Shown: piece after piece, positions 51,650-61,093 of the stretch
Numbering within the stretch: the stretch's first letter is position 1
How the letters are laid out: every line of letters starts with the position of its first letter
Source of the DNA: Gp1-AA133 sp963850425
GTDB taxonomy: Bacteria; Acidobacteriota; Terriglobia; Terriglobales; Acidobacteriaceae
Length of the DNA stretch: 64,000 nucleotides
Assembly (NCBI GenBank): GCA_963850425.1
Contig: CAWKLF010000001.1
Location: 62,001 to 126,000 of the forward strand
Direction of reading: 5' to 3'
Translations under genes and position numbers: made by a program
The notes under the pieces: generated by a model
Database searches by the model: none
What the model was told of the DNA's origin: nothing
Seen by the model: only the letters and a program-made list of their open reading frames with translations

Positions 51650-52561
51650 TTGCAACCGAGTTTATGGCCCGAATTGCCTTTGGAAGCGTGGCAGGGCACA
51701 TACGCCACTCTGCACATGTGGACTCAGATCGTGGGAAAGGTGCGCCTCGCGCTCAGCCCGCATATCAATCACTGGTGGGAGGTCCCGCTGTATGTCAACG
51801 CTCGGGGACTCACGACCTCGCCCATTCCTTATGAACACCGCACATTCGAAGTGCAATTCGATTTTATCGAGCACGAGCTGGCGATTTCGGTGAATGACGG
51901 GCGCCGGAAGTCTCTCCCGCTTCGCTCACAAACGGTAGCCGATTTTTATGCTGAGTTTCTGGCAACACTGCGATCACTAGGGATCAACGTCAAAATCTGG
52001 CCCATGCCGGTTGAAATCCCAAACCCGATCCGATTCGATCAGGACCAACAGCACGCTTCCTATGACCGCGAGTACGCACAACGACTCTGGAGCATCCTGG
52101 TTTTGGTCGACGGCATATTCAAGAAATTCCGCTGCGGCTTTGTCGGGAAGCACAGTCCCATACATTTTTTCTGGGGCAGCTTTGATCTGGCGTCCTCGCG
52201 CTTTTCGGGACGCCGTGCGCCTGTGCGGCCGGGGGCTGATGCCATCACGCGCGATGCCTATTCGCACGAAGTAATCAGCGCCGGGTTCTGGCCCGGCGGT
52301 GGAGATGTGAAGGGCGCGGCCTTCTATGCGTACGCCTCCCCGGAACCAAATGGATTTAAGACCGCCCCCGTACTACCTGAGAAGGCGTTCTATTCACCGC
52401 TGGGAGAATTCCTTCTTATGTACGACGATGTTCGCCAGTCGCCCGATCCCGAAAAGGCTCTGTTGGAGTTTCTGCAAAGCACTTACGAGGCAGGGGCTAA
52501 CCTCGGAGGCTGGCCGCGCGCTGAGTTGGAACACCCCTTATTGCCGCGACCAGCGCAGTAG
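51650..52561 (+). CDS. DUF5996 family protein
   Basis: The 303-residue protein starts with TTG, backed by a strong AGGAGG six bases upstream. It has LWPELPLEAWQGTYATLHMW at the N-terminus, HINHWWEVPLYVNARGLTTS near residue 40, and HFFWGSFDLASSRFSGRRAP near residue 175, which are the conserved blocks of DUF5996. The function of the family is unknown. No signal peptide or membrane segment is seen, so it is probably cytoplasmic. Confidence 0.9.
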   Translation: MQPSLWPELPLEAWQGTYATLHMWTQIVGKVRLALSPHINHWWEVPLYVNARGLTTSPIPYEHRTFEVQFDFIEHELAISVNDGRRKSLPLRSQTVADFYAEFLATLRSLGINVKIWPMPVEIPNPIRFDQDQQHASYDREYAQRLWSILVLVDGIFKKFRCGFVGKHSPIHFFWGSFDLASSRFSGRRAPVRPGADAITRDAYSHEVISAGFWPGGGDVKGAAFYAYASPEPNGFKTAPVLPEKAFYSPLGEFLLMYDDVRQSPDPEKALLEFLQSTYEAGANLGGWPRAELEHPLLPRPAQ

Positions 52562-52755
52562 CAGTCGTAAGACTTTCGCAAACATTGATTCGCGCGACGG
52601 TGGGAGAAGGAAAAACTTGTAGCGATCGCTGGAGTTGATTTAATGGAAATGCCTTAAAGAATAAGGAACAGCCAAACGCCCGATTGGCTGTCCGCCCGTC
52701 GGCGCGTATACTTTGTCACTCGATCCGCACATCAGGTCGTGCTAAGGAACTCACC
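52562..52755. other. Short spacer, nothing recognised
   Basis: The sequence between the DUF5996 gene and the small ORF at 52756 holds no gene or repeat that I can support. Confidence 0.4.
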
Positions 52756-53004
52756 ATGGATTCCTATCACCGCAAGCCGCAACGCACTGAGCAGTCAACC
52801 GGACGGGATTGTCAATTTTGTGCCGCTGTTGATCCGGATTTTGAAAAGCGCAGCACTGTTGATCGATGGGTTCACGGGACGCCTTACGACTCGGCCAATT
52901 CTCATCTTTCTGAAAACGGCCACGTCCTCCACTTGATGTCAGAGTTGGCGCAAAGACGGTCGTCAAATCCAACGCACAACCTGGCCCTGGGCAAATCAGC
53001 ATGA
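52756..53004 (+). CDS. Small hypothetical protein (82 residues)
   Basis: From ATG 52756, preceded by AAGGA with a suitable spacer, the frame encodes 82 residues starting MDSYHRKPQRTEQS. A CQFC pair is present near residue 21, but no second metal half is seen. It is hydrophilic, without a membrane segment. No family is recognised, and it may not be real. Confidence 0.35.
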   Translation: MDSYHRKPQRTEQSTGRDCQFCAAVDPDFEKRSTVDRWVHGTPYDSANSHLSENGHVLHLMSELAQRRSSNPTHNLALGKSA

Positions 53005-53314
53005 GCGCTCGCATTCCGGAACGAAAGTAAGCAGGGCGTGGCCGGACCATGTTGCCATTTTCCCGGAAAAAATCGCGCGGCACCCACATCGCCCTGCGGT
53101 GATGGAAGCACATTGCCATGTAGCTCACATCACATATCAGCGCTTGGGCGATAGCGTGTCATAGGTACGTGAAGTATTGGATTTGTCGCCTCCTGGCCCT
53201 GCTGAGAATCCATCCGGCCGACTGCGAATATTGCCGTCACCGGCATAGTTGCTGGGCCGAAGTGAAAAGCCGACTTGAGGAGTTGCGGTGACTGGTGTCT
53301 GCTCGCTCGGCCCG
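53005..53314. other. 310-bp spacer, nothing recognised
   Basis: I see no gene, repeat or clear terminator between the small ORF and the epimerase gene. Overlapping short frames on both strands lack starts or features. Confidence 0.4.
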
Positions 53315-54271
53315 TCATGCAGCCAACGGCCGTCGCGCAGAGTTCGCCTCCTTTTGGAATCCGTCCCGCCACGTTGTCCACCGAGGCTTCCAGTTTAGTG
53401 CGCGTCTTGCCTTCTGGTTGGAAGAACCGCGCGCCTCAGTCATCAGGACCACCCCTGCATCGCCAATGGCCAACCTCGCTATCCAGGTCGGAATGTGAAA
53501 TGGAGGTTTTGCTCCAATCATTCTTGCCAACCCGGGAAGCCACTCAGAAACAGCAACCGGCTCATCGTCCACGACGTTGTAGATTCCTGGCGCTCCGGTC
53601 TCGACGGCAGCCAAAGTCGCAGTGGCGACGTCATCCACGTGAACGAAGGACCACACTGCGCTGCCTTCCCCAACGACCGGAAAGCGATGCTTACGAATTT
53701 GATCCAGCATCCAGTCGCTGGAAGTACCCGGACCGTAGAGCGAACCGTACCGCAGCACAACCCCTTCGACTTCAGGAGTCCCTGTGACCACGGTTTCGAG
53801 ATGCCGTATCGCTGCCAGGGTGCGACGGAATACGTCCGGTGGATTGGGATCGAGCGGGTCGTCCTCAGTTTTGATTGGACCGCCGACGCGTTCGTACGGC
53901 CAGCCAGCGTAGCTCTGCGCGATGAATTTCCGTGCGCCCACAGCCCGTCCTGCCGCCAGAAGGTTGTCAGTGCCTTCCGCTCGCAGCCGGTTCGTCAGTG
54001 CAAACTGCTCGTCGAACCGGCGAAAATTCAGTGCCTGAGGTATGGCAGTCATCTCATGGATAATGACGTCCGGCTGCGCGGCCTGAATTTCGCGCATAAC
54101 GGCTTTTGAATCCAGGGCGTCGGCGGCAACATGCTTTGCGCCCAGAGATTCCACCAGTTCCCGTTTGTGTGGGGACCGGGTCATTCCAATCACCTCGTGA
54201 CCAGCCTTTACCAGCACAGCAATCAAAGGCTTTCCGATTGCCCCACTTGCGCCTGCCAGGAAAACTCGCAT
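53315..54271 (-). CDS. NAD-dependent epimerase/dehydratase family protein
   Basis: The 318-residue protein is an extended short-chain dehydrogenase with the Rossmann motif VFLAGASGAIGKPL at the start, VIIHEMTAIPQALNF near residue 70, SYAGWPYERVGGP near residue 120 in the place of the YxxxK region, and FVHVDDVATATLAAVE near residue 208. The catalytic tyrosine and lysine pair is not in the classical spacing, so the enzyme is of the atypical kind. It is divergent from the MarR gene and may be under its control. Confidence 0.85.
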   Translation of the reverse strand: MRVFLAGASGAIGKPLIAVLVKAGHEVIGMTRSPHKRELVESLGAKHVAADALDSKAVMREIQAAQPDVIIHEMTAIPQALNFRRFDEQFALTNRLRAEGTDNLLAAGRAVGARKFIAQSYAGWPYERVGGPIKTEDDPLDPNPPDVFRRTLAAIRHLETVVTGTPEVEGVVLRYGSLYGPGTSSDWMLDQIRKHRFPVVGEGSAVWSFVHVDDVATATLAAVETGAPGIYNVVDDEPVAVSEWLPGLARMIGAKPPFHIPTWIARLAIGDAGVVLMTEARGSSNQKARRALNWKPRWTTWRDGFQKEANSARRPLAA

Positions 54272-54396
54272 CTCGTCCTCCTCGATCTCGGCTGAGATCT
54301 CCTTATTTGGACGCTCGCGCGCTTGCTTTGGATTCGCACATCAATCCGCCAATCCGGCCATGCCCGCGGGGCCCTGCCTTTATTGCTGCCCGATAC

Positions 54397-54437
54397 ATAT
54401 CGTGTTACGATATGAATGGTTTGTCTTGATACGATAT
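54397..54437. promoter_or_regulatory. ATATCGT palindrome and extra half-site at the marR promoter
   Basis: ATATCGT-GTT-ACGATAT (54397-54413) is a perfect inverted repeat with seven-base arms. A third ACGATAT follows at 54431-54437 and overlaps an AT-rich stretch suitable as a -10 box. The palindrome ends next to the annotated marR ATG and lies in the divergent spacer before the epimerase. It is very likely the operator for the MarR protein. Confidence 0.7.
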
Positions 54438-54937
54438 ATTTTGCGAAGGTGAAGGAGGCTGCAACGGTTACCGAGTATGTACTGCTGGCGGAATTGCGCT
54501 ACCAGATCCGGCGGTTTCTGCATTTCAGCGAGCAGGCGTCCCGTGCCTTTGGCCTTCAACCGCAGCAGCACCAGTTGATGCTGACTTTGAAGGGGCTACC
54601 CAAAAACATCCGCCCTCGGGTCGGCGAACTGGCGGAAAGATTACAGATAAAGCATCACAGCGCAGTCGAACTAATTAACCGACTTGCGGCGGGCGGCTAC
54701 ATTCGGCGACACAGGGGAGGGAATGACCGAAGAGAAGTGCTGCTGGCGCTAACCCCGAAAGGAGAGAAAGTGCTGCGGACACTCTCCCTTTATCACCGCG
54801 CGGAACTTCGGACTCAGGGCCCTGCTCTGCTGGTTGCCCTGCGTCGCGCCATGGCAACCAGCAAGGCCAACCGACCCAGGGTCAGGAAGCTACCACCACT
54901 CAAAGCAAGAAGGAATGGACAACATGCCGGACGTTAA
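54416..54937 (+). CDS. MarR family transcriptional regulator
   Basis: The protein of up to 173 residues has a winged helix-turn-helix with PRVGELAERLQIKHHSAVE and the wing YIRRHRGGNDRREVLLALT, followed by a dimerisation helix and a basic tail (SKANRPRVRKLPPLKARRN). It binds DNA as a dimer and probably represses itself and its neighbours. The start is uncertain: ATG 54416 lacks a ribosome binding site and touches the palindrome, while GTG 54449 lies after a possible -10 box. It overlaps the ClC gene that follows by about 14 bp, so the two are co-transcribed. Confidence 0.85.
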   Translation: MVCLDTIYFAKVKEAATVTEYVLLAELRYQIRRFLHFSEQASRAFGLQPQQHQLMLTLKGLPKNIRPRVGELAERLQIKHHSAVELINRLAAGGYIRRHRGGNDRREVLLALTPKGEKVLRTLSLYHRAELRTQGPALLVALRRAMATSKANRPRVRKLPPLKARRNGQHAGR

Positions 54938-56765
54938 CGACAGCTACGGCGCCCGTCCCGTAACCATAGGGGCCACCGGAGCACAAGTTGGGGATGTTCG
55001 GATTGCGGAGCCTGCGCAATTCCGGATGGTTTTAGTTTCATTTCTCGCGGGCGGGATTGGCCTGCTGGCTGGGCTAATTGCATTCGTGCTTTACAAGCTG
55101 ATCGGCCTGTTCACCAACATCGCTTTCTATCACCGTTTCGACACGCAATTTATAAGCGCACGCCACAATCAGCTGGGACTGTGGGTGATCCTGATCCCGG
55201 TGATCGGCGGAATCGTCGTCGGGTTCATGGCAAAGTATGGGAGTTCCAAAATCAAAGGCCACGGGATTCCCGAAGCCATGGAAGCGGTGCTGGTCAACCG
55301 CAGTCGCATTGAGCCGCGAGTCGCGATCCTAAAGCCGATTTCCGCCGCCATCGCAATTGGCACGGGCGGACCCTTCGGCGCGGAAGGACCAATTATTCAG
55401 ACGGGCGGCGCCGTGGGTTCGCTCGTGGGGCAGGTTTTTCATACCACCGCTTCAGAACGCAAAGTGCTTTTGGCCTGCGGGGCAGCGGCGGGCATGTCAG
55501 CGACATTCAACACGCCGATCGCGGGTGTGATCCTGGCGATCGAACTGCTTCTGTTCGAATTCAAGGCACGCTCGTTTATTCCGCTGGTCATTGCCAGCAC
55601 CCTCGCAACCGCTGTGCACATGCAGTTGCTGGGCGCAGGGCCGATGTTCAAAGTCACCGCCATGGATTTCGGAATCCCCCATGCACTTCCCTTCTATCTC
55701 ATACTGGGAGTGGTCTGCGGGTTCGCCGCGGTGGGATTCACCAAGCTGCTGTACTGGACCGAAGATCAGTTCGAAAAGTTGCCGGTCGACGAACTCTGGT
55801 GGCCGGCGATCGGCGCTCTGGGCCTCGGAATTATTGGCTATTTCGTGCCTCGCGTGTTGGGTGTCGGATATGACACCATCGGCGACATCCTGAATGCGAA
55901 TCTGGCGTGGAAGCTGCTGCTGGTAGTCCTGATCGCTAAAGCCGTGGCACTGGTGATCTCGCTGGGCTCTGGAACATCCGGCGGACTGCTCGCACCGATG
56001 TTCATGTCGAGCGCAGCCATGGGTGGAGTGTTCGCCATGGGAATGAACCGCATCATTCCATCGGCGAACCTGTCGGCCGGAGCCTTTGCCCTGGTCGCGA
56101 TGGGTGCGGTCTTTGGAGCAGCATCCCGAGCGACATTCGCGTTCATTATTTTCGCGTTCGAGATTACCCGCGACTACAACTCGGTCTTACCCCTCATGCT
56201 GGTTAGCGTAATTGCAGACGGGGTCGCAATGCTGCTGATGCCCAAGGCTTCCATCATGACGGAAAAACTGGCTCGGCGCGGGTTGCACATCCATCAAGAC
56301 TACGAGGCTGACGTGATGCACCAGGTCCGGGTATCGGAAACCATGGATCGAGATGTTCCCAGCTTGTCTCCTGACATGACGGTGGGCGAACTCGCCGACC
56401 GCATTGCCCGCCGCGATCCTGCGGTCTGTAAACACCAGGGAATGTTCATTCTCGATCCGGAAAGCAAGCTCATCGGTGTGATCACGCGCGGCGATATTAT
56501 GCGCGCGTTCGATCAGGATCCATCGGGCGCGATAAAAGTCGCCGACGCCGGTACACGCAACGTCATCGTTACCTATCCTCACGAGTCGTTGCACGAAGCT
56601 TCGGCCAAGATGCTGCGGAACGCAATCGGTCGTTTGCCCGTCGTGGACAGCAGCGGTTCCGGGCGGGTAATCGGCTATCTAGGCAGACCCGGTATTATGT
56701 CAGCGCGCTTGCGCCGTCTGGACGAGGAACATGTACGCGAACCAGGCTGGTTCACGCACTTTTAA
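54924..56765 (+). CDS. ClC family anion channel/transporter with two CBS domains
   Basis: The protein of about 613 residues (ATG 54924, after AAGGA; ATG 54915 is also possible) has the ClC membrane core of some ten or more helices and two C-terminal CBS domains. Ion path motifs are GHGIPEAM (usual GSGIPE, Ser replaced by His), GTGGPFGAEGP with the gating glutamate, and GTSGGLLAPMF. The CBS domains, around VSETMDRDVPSLSPDMTVGE and VADAGTRNVIVTYPHESLHE, may bind adenine nucleotides and set gating. Whether it is a channel or a proton-coupled exchanger cannot be decided here. It is translated with the MarR gene. Confidence 0.92.
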   Translation: MPDVNDSYGARPVTIGATGAQVGDVRIAEPAQFRMVLVSFLAGGIGLLAGLIAFVLYKLIGLFTNIAFYHRFDTQFISARHNQLGLWVILIPVIGGIVVGFMAKYGSSKIKGHGIPEAMEAVLVNRSRIEPRVAILKPISAAIAIGTGGPFGAEGPIIQTGGAVGSLVGQVFHTTASERKVLLACGAAAGMSATFNTPIAGVILAIELLLFEFKARSFIPLVIASTLATAVHMQLLGAGPMFKVTAMDFGIPHALPFYLILGVVCGFAAVGFTKLLYWTEDQFEKLPVDELWWPAIGALGLGIIGYFVPRVLGVGYDTIGDILNANLAWKLLLVVLIAKAVALVISLGSGTSGGLLAPMFMSSAAMGGVFAMGMNRIIPSANLSAGAFALVAMGAVFGAASRATFAFIIFAFEITRDYNSVLPLMLVSVIADGVAMLLMPKASIMTEKLARRGLHIHQDYEADVMHQVRVSETMDRDVPSLSPDMTVGELADRIARRDPAVCKHQGMFILDPESKLIGVITRGDIMRAFDQDPSGAIKVADAGTRNVIVTYPHESLHEASAKMLRNAIGRLPVVDSSGSGRVIGYLGRPGIMSARLRRLDEEHVREPGWFTHF

Positions 56766-56981
56766 AGACGCGACTGTCTCCCAGGTATCTGCCCGATGGC
56801 AGGCTATTCCATATTCAAATGAGGTCCGTTCTGGGGAGCTGTTCTGATGGTCCTCGAACTGAGACCCCGGTGGCATGGGCAGCATTTTTCGAATTAATCG
56901 AAGTGCAGCAGGATTCCAGTGCCAGGTCGCTGATGTAATTCTGCAGCCGTTGATCAAACTGCTTCGCTGCTGGAAGGAATT

Positions 56982-57335
56982 GTGCTAACTTCTATGAGCA
57001 TCCGCACAGCTAAGAACGTTTTTTATTCCAGTTGCACCGGGTCTCTCATGCTCCGCACGATTCTATTCGGCCCTTGGAAGGATGCGTACGCGACGCCAGA
57101 ATTTTGCCCTCTTTGCCTTGACCAGCAACCCATCTTTCAATACCGCTTGACCGGACCGGATGGCGGGACAAAGCAAGGTTATGAACGCCACGGCTACTGC
57201 TGCTTACGCTGCGGTCAGCAGTTGTTGGCAACCTTGGAGGAATTAACTCTGGCGCAGTGGGCAGAAGACGGCGCGCTCGAAGCGGAAGAGGCAAACAAGC
57301 AGGAGCATGAGGAAAGGCAGTCGGATAAGGTCTGA
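56982..57335 (+). CDS. Small zinc-ribbon-like protein of unknown function
   Basis: The 117-residue frame has CPLC near residue 42 and CCLRCGQQL near residue 74, a likely zinc ribbon, followed by an acidic C-terminus rich in Glu and Gln. I do not recognise the family. GTG 56982 has GGAAGG upstream at a short distance; ATG 57048 (MLRTILFGPWKDAYA) is another candidate and would keep both CxxC pairs. It stands alone between the ClC gene and the convergent sigma-54 activator. Confidence 0.6.
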   Translation: MLTSMSIRTAKNVFYSSCTGSLMLRTILFGPWKDAYATPEFCPLCLDQQPIFQYRLTGPDGGTKQGYERHGYCCLRCGQQLLATLEELTLAQWAEDGALEAEEANKQEHEERQSDKV

Positions 57336-57376
57336 AGATTGCCAAGCGCCCCTGCACGACCCTGATCGCGATCCGG

Positions 57377-59260
57377 CTATTGTGCCCCCTTCCGGAAATC
57401 AGATGAATTTATGTTGAGTTTCAGCATTCTGGACTGCAAGGTCGTCCGCTTCATTCCCAACTTTGTGGCGGCCCCGTTAACTCCGGAAAGTTTGCCTCTC
57501 GTTCCTTTCAGTACTTGCAGAATGTAATCGCGCTCCACAGCCGCGAGCGTACGATCGACAGTAACAGATGCGGGGTCCGGCAGTTCCGAGATCGCGCCTT
57601 CCAGAACTGAACCGGACGTCATCATCACGGCCTTCTCAACAAAATGTTCCAGTTCCCTGACGTTCCCCGGCCAGTCCTCTCGCTGCAATGCATCCATCAG
57701 GTCATTGGGAATGGTTTCGATGTTTTTTCCCATCAACCTGCTGAATTTGTTAACGAAATGCTGCGCCAGCGGTGGAATGTCTTCTCGCCTTTGGCGTAGA
57801 GGGGATATCCGAATCGGAAAAACATTCAAGCGGTAAAACAAATCGCCACGAAAGCGTTTGTCCGTAATCCTCTTTGCGAGGTCTCGATTGGTCGAAGCGA
57901 TCAGTCGCACATTCACGCGAATCGTTCGTGTGCTTCCCAGTCGCTCGAACTCCCCATCCTGCAACACCCGCAGCAGCTTCGGCTGCAATTCCAGAGGAAG
58001 ATCTCCGATCTCATCCAGCAAAAGTGTTCCCTCATCCGCCAATTCCAGGCGGCCCACCTTTAGCGTGATTGCGCCCGCGAACGCCCCCTTTTCGTGTCCG
58101 AAAAGTTCACTCTCCAGCAGCCCGGTAGGAATCGCAGCGCAATTCACTTTCACAAAGTTCTTGTCTTTTCTTTTACTGATCCGGTGGATGGCGTGAGCGA
58201 CCAGATCCTTGCCCGTGCCGGTTTCTCCCAGAATCAGCACCGTGGCGTCCGTGGTTGCTACAGTCCGCGCTTGCTCGAGTACCTGCTCCAAGGCTGGGCT
58301 AGTGCCTACGACCTCGCTGAACGCACTTTCGCGCTCGGGTTGCTTCCGGACGACAATTTTCTGTCCAGTCAGTTTGCCCTTCAGCGTCTCGTTTTCTTTT
58401 CGGACACAGGTATATTCCAGGGCAAGAGCCACCTGGATGGCCACCTGCTCCGCCAGTTCGCGACTCAGTCCTTGAAACGCACCTTTTTGACGGCTTGCCA
58501 GATGCACAGTCCCCAGCACTCCCCGCTGCGTCACCAGGTCCATGTCATATACGGACTCAATCCCTTCAGTCGGCATGCAGTGCCAGCCTCCCCCACCGAG
58601 CATCGACAATTGTGTGGGGTCTTTCCCCAGCCGGAGCACGGTCTCTTCCTTTAGGGTCAAGGCAGCGTAGTCGTGTGGAATCCGGCGATTGACAAAATCT
58701 GTGATCGCCGCCACAAGGTCGGTGGGTTCAGACTTTGCGAGCAGTTGGCTATGGAACTCTACCAGGACCTTCAGCTGATCGGTGCCGTCCTTGCAGGCAC
58801 TGCTTAAGAGATGAAAGGACTCTTCCAACTTCTTTTGTTCAGTTACCTCAACTACCATCGAACACAGACGCTGGACTTCTCCTGCCGAATCCTTCAGCGG
58901 GAAGTAATTTTCAACCCAGTGTCCCGGCTCCGATCGCATCGGCAAGTTGCCGGTGACATGGACATTCAGCACCGGATTCCCCGTGGCCAGGACATGTTGG
59001 AACAGCGGTTCCACTTTCGCCGCAAACTCCCCCAGAACTTCGTAGATGGTTCGCCCCAGATGCGCTTTGGCAGGGATTCCGTTCATGCGAGCCAGAGCCT
59101 CATTGATGCCCCGGAATCGAAACTGCCGGTCGCAGATGCCCACCCCGACGTTGGGGGCGTTCATGAAAGTCATGACAAGCTGTTCGGGGTGTCTCAGGAT
59201 TTCCTGCGCAATCCATTCCTCTACAAATTGACTGGAATGGTTGTCTCGTCTGGATTCCAT
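57377..59260 (-). CDS. Sigma-54-dependent activator with PAS and GAF domains
   Basis: The 627-residue protein has a PAS-like domain (about 25-135), a GAF domain (about 150-285), an AAA+ domain and a Fis-type helix-turn-helix. Walker A is GETGTGKDLVAHAIH, the Walker B region is LADEGTLLLDEIGDLPLELQ, and the sensor region is RLIASTNRDL. The sigma-54 contact loop reads GAFAGA instead of the normal GAFTGA, so its contact with sigma-54 may differ, though variants exist in working proteins. The HTH region contains NGAATKLGMKRTTLQSRM. No promoter of the -24/-12 type was found nearby, so the targets are not known. Confidence 0.9.
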   Translation of the reverse strand: MESRRDNHSSQFVEEWIAQEILRHPEQLVMTFMNAPNVGVGICDRQFRFRGINEALARMNGIPAKAHLGRTIYEVLGEFAAKVEPLFQHVLATGNPVLNVHVTGNLPMRSEPGHWVENYFPLKDSAGEVQRLCSMVVEVTEQKKLEESFHLLSSACKDGTDQLKVLVEFHSQLLAKSEPTDLVAAITDFVNRRIPHDYAALTLKEETVLRLGKDPTQLSMLGGGGWHCMPTEGIESVYDMDLVTQRGVLGTVHLASRQKGAFQGLSRELAEQVAIQVALALEYTCVRKENETLKGKLTGQKIVVRKQPERESAFSEVVGTSPALEQVLEQARTVATTDATVLILGETGTGKDLVAHAIHRISKRKDKNFVKVNCAAIPTGLLESELFGHEKGAFAGAITLKVGRLELADEGTLLLDEIGDLPLELQPKLLRVLQDGEFERLGSTRTIRVNVRLIASTNRDLAKRITDKRFRGDLFYRLNVFPIRISPLRQRREDIPPLAQHFVNKFSRLMGKNIETIPNDLMDALQREDWPGNVRELEHFVEKAVMMTSGSVLEGAISELPDPASVTVDRTLAAVERDYILQVLKGTRGKLSGVNGAATKLGMKRTTLQSRMLKLNINSSDFRKGAQ

Positions 59261-59955
59261 ATCAAAACTCCCGCCGCGGCTCTTACCGCGAGCGATGTAG
59301 CGCTTTAACTTTACGGTTGCTCATACTACGCTAGTTATTGTCTCCTATCTATACACACTTAGCGTGCTGTTACCCCGGATGCTCACGGAACCAGAGGGAA
59401 GGCGCAGCAGATCGTTCGCGGAAAAAGACTTGGGGTCTATTGGGACGCTTACCTATCTTGATGCAGATACGGGCAATTTCACAAATCTACTGCCGTCTTG
59501 AAACCTGTTGCACAGCTCCCCAATCCTGTAGGGTACCCTACGGATTGTGAATATCTGCCATTTCCGCTCCCGGTAGTGGGAAAAGAGCACCACAAGAATA
59601 GTAACGGCCCAACCCATACCCCGTGCCGTGCTTGGCTGCAAGCTAGAGGGCGGATTCGTCGCCGTGGACGAAATGCATTGCCAAATGGAGGGTAGTCCGC
59701 GACAACTAACCTCCCATGCATCGACCTAAGCGGCAAACCGCCGGAAACCCGGCTCGGCCGTGAAATGTTTCCCCTCGGACACCTGCCCTCTGGATGCGAT
59801 CTCTGCGACTCGGCAGCCCCGAAGTACTCATGAGGTCGAGAAAAACACTGACCTTGCGCCTCTCAACTCGCATAGCGCACTCATTTTCGATGAACGTTCG
59901 CCGCTTCGCCGGAATGAACGTTCTCCTGAACTACCTTGAGATTCCGCGCTGCCGG
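59261..59955. other. 695-bp region without a recognised gene
   Basis: The stretch between the sigma-54 activator and the amidohydrolase has only short frames that lack family features. It contains the strong palindrome at 59521-59547. Part of it may be the promoter region of the activator. Degraded gene content cannot be excluded. Confidence 0.45.
59521..59547. repeat. Strong palindrome GTAGGGTACCCTAC with extended arms
   Basis: GTAGGGTACCCTAC (59528-59541) is a perfect 14-bp palindrome. CAATCC and GGATTG outside it extend the dyad with one unpaired base. No T-run follows. It could be a regulatory dyad or a recombination-type site; no partner copy was seen in the window. Confidence 0.5.
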
Positions 59956-61074
59956 TCAGTTCGCCGCATTCCCTCCAACACCAGGAATCCAGTGCAGCGC
60001 ATTCGCGCGATAGATTTTCCGCAAAACGGGGCTGGGCAACTTTATGCCTTGCACCTTTTTCCCGTTGAGCTCGAAGGTCTCGCCCGTGGCGAAGTAGCGC
60101 CAGTCGCGGGCATAAACCTCTTCCCACGATTTGACCTCTTCATCGACCTTCGCGTCCGCGATCATGTCCAGATCGGTGCCGTACAGCACGCGATCCTGAT
60201 ATTTGATGAGGAAGGCGCGCACTTTTTCAGGAGGCATCAGCATCAAGTACTCCATGCGCGCCGCGGTATCAATCGCGAAATTCGGATAGCGATCGAACCG
60301 GCTGGCGATGCCGTCCAGATCTTTCTCCATGCTTCCCAGGTGAACGCCCACCATGCGGAGTTTTGGGTTCTGCTGCAAAATGTGATCGCGCGCTTCCAGA
60401 ATTGAGTTCTTCGCCGGGAAGCCTGGCTTGTCCCCCACCAGCCACTGCGGGTTCTCCTTGTAATACGGCCAGGAAGGATCGCTCGGATCGGGCGGCCCCC
60501 ACGCCACGTTCGGTTCCGCCACGTGCGACATTAAAGTCTTTCCGTTCTTCTGAATGCTGGCATAGATAGCGGAGAATTTTGGGTCATCGGGCATGATGTA
60601 TTTGCCGTTGGCGTCCTTGATTTCCATGCCGATGTTTTTCCAGATCTTGACGGCGATTGCACCATCCTTAAAATCTCTCTCAATCTGCTGGATGCCCTCC
60701 TTGGGAAAGGCCGGATCGCTGAATTTGTAGGGATCAAATGTCGTGCACAGGGCGACGTGCCCCTTGCTCGATTTCACCAGCTTCCAGGCATCGTCGATCT
60801 GCGTCTGAAGCTCTTTGCGGTACGAGAGCGTGTCGTCCATCACGAGGATGTTCATCAGTTGGAGATTCAGTTTCTCCAGCATCGACTGGAAGGCGGGGTC
60901 CGTTTTGAATACGTGCACGTGTACGTCAACAGGACGAAGAGCCGCCAGCGACTTCAACGCTTGTTCGTCTGTTGTTGGCTGAGGCTCGGCAGCGAATACT
61001 TGCCGGTGGACTAACAGAATGCCTGCAGCGGCGATCAAAGCAAAAATGAAGATGAGCGAACGATTCATTCGCAT
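59956..61074 (-). CDS. Secreted amidohydrolase family protein
   Basis: The 372-residue protein has an N-terminal membrane or signal segment (LIFIFALIAAAGILLVHR) and an amidohydrolase TIM barrel. Metal-ligand motifs are VDVHVHVF (His52, His54), a lysine in VAVKIWKNIG near residue 144, MSHVAEPN, GVHLGSM and the aspartate in LYGTDLDM. This pattern suits the type II group that includes lactonases and decarboxylases. It follows the isomerase gene by 20 bp with AAGGAG before the ATG, so it belongs to the same operon, but the substrate is unknown. Confidence 0.88.
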   Translation of the reverse strand: MRMNRSLIFIFALIAAAGILLVHRQVFAAEPQPTTDEQALKSLAALRPVDVHVHVFKTDPAFQSMLEKLNLQLMNILVMDDTLSYRKELQTQIDDAWKLVKSSKGHVALCTTFDPYKFSDPAFPKEGIQQIERDFKDGAIAVKIWKNIGMEIKDANGKYIMPDDPKFSAIYASIQKNGKTLMSHVAEPNVAWGPPDPSDPSWPYYKENPQWLVGDKPGFPAKNSILEARDHILQQNPKLRMVGVHLGSMEKDLDGIASRFDRYPNFAIDTAARMEYLMLMPPEKVRAFLIKYQDRVLYGTDLDMIADAKVDEEVKSWEEVYARDWRYFATGETFELNGKKVQGIKLPSPVLRKIYRANALHWIPGVGGNAAN

Positions 61075-61093
61075 AGAAGTATCTCCTTTATGA

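Noticed and set aside
56873..56895. Sigma-54 promoter (TGGCAT then GCATTT)
   Set aside because: The distance between GG and GC is about two bases short of the required spacing.
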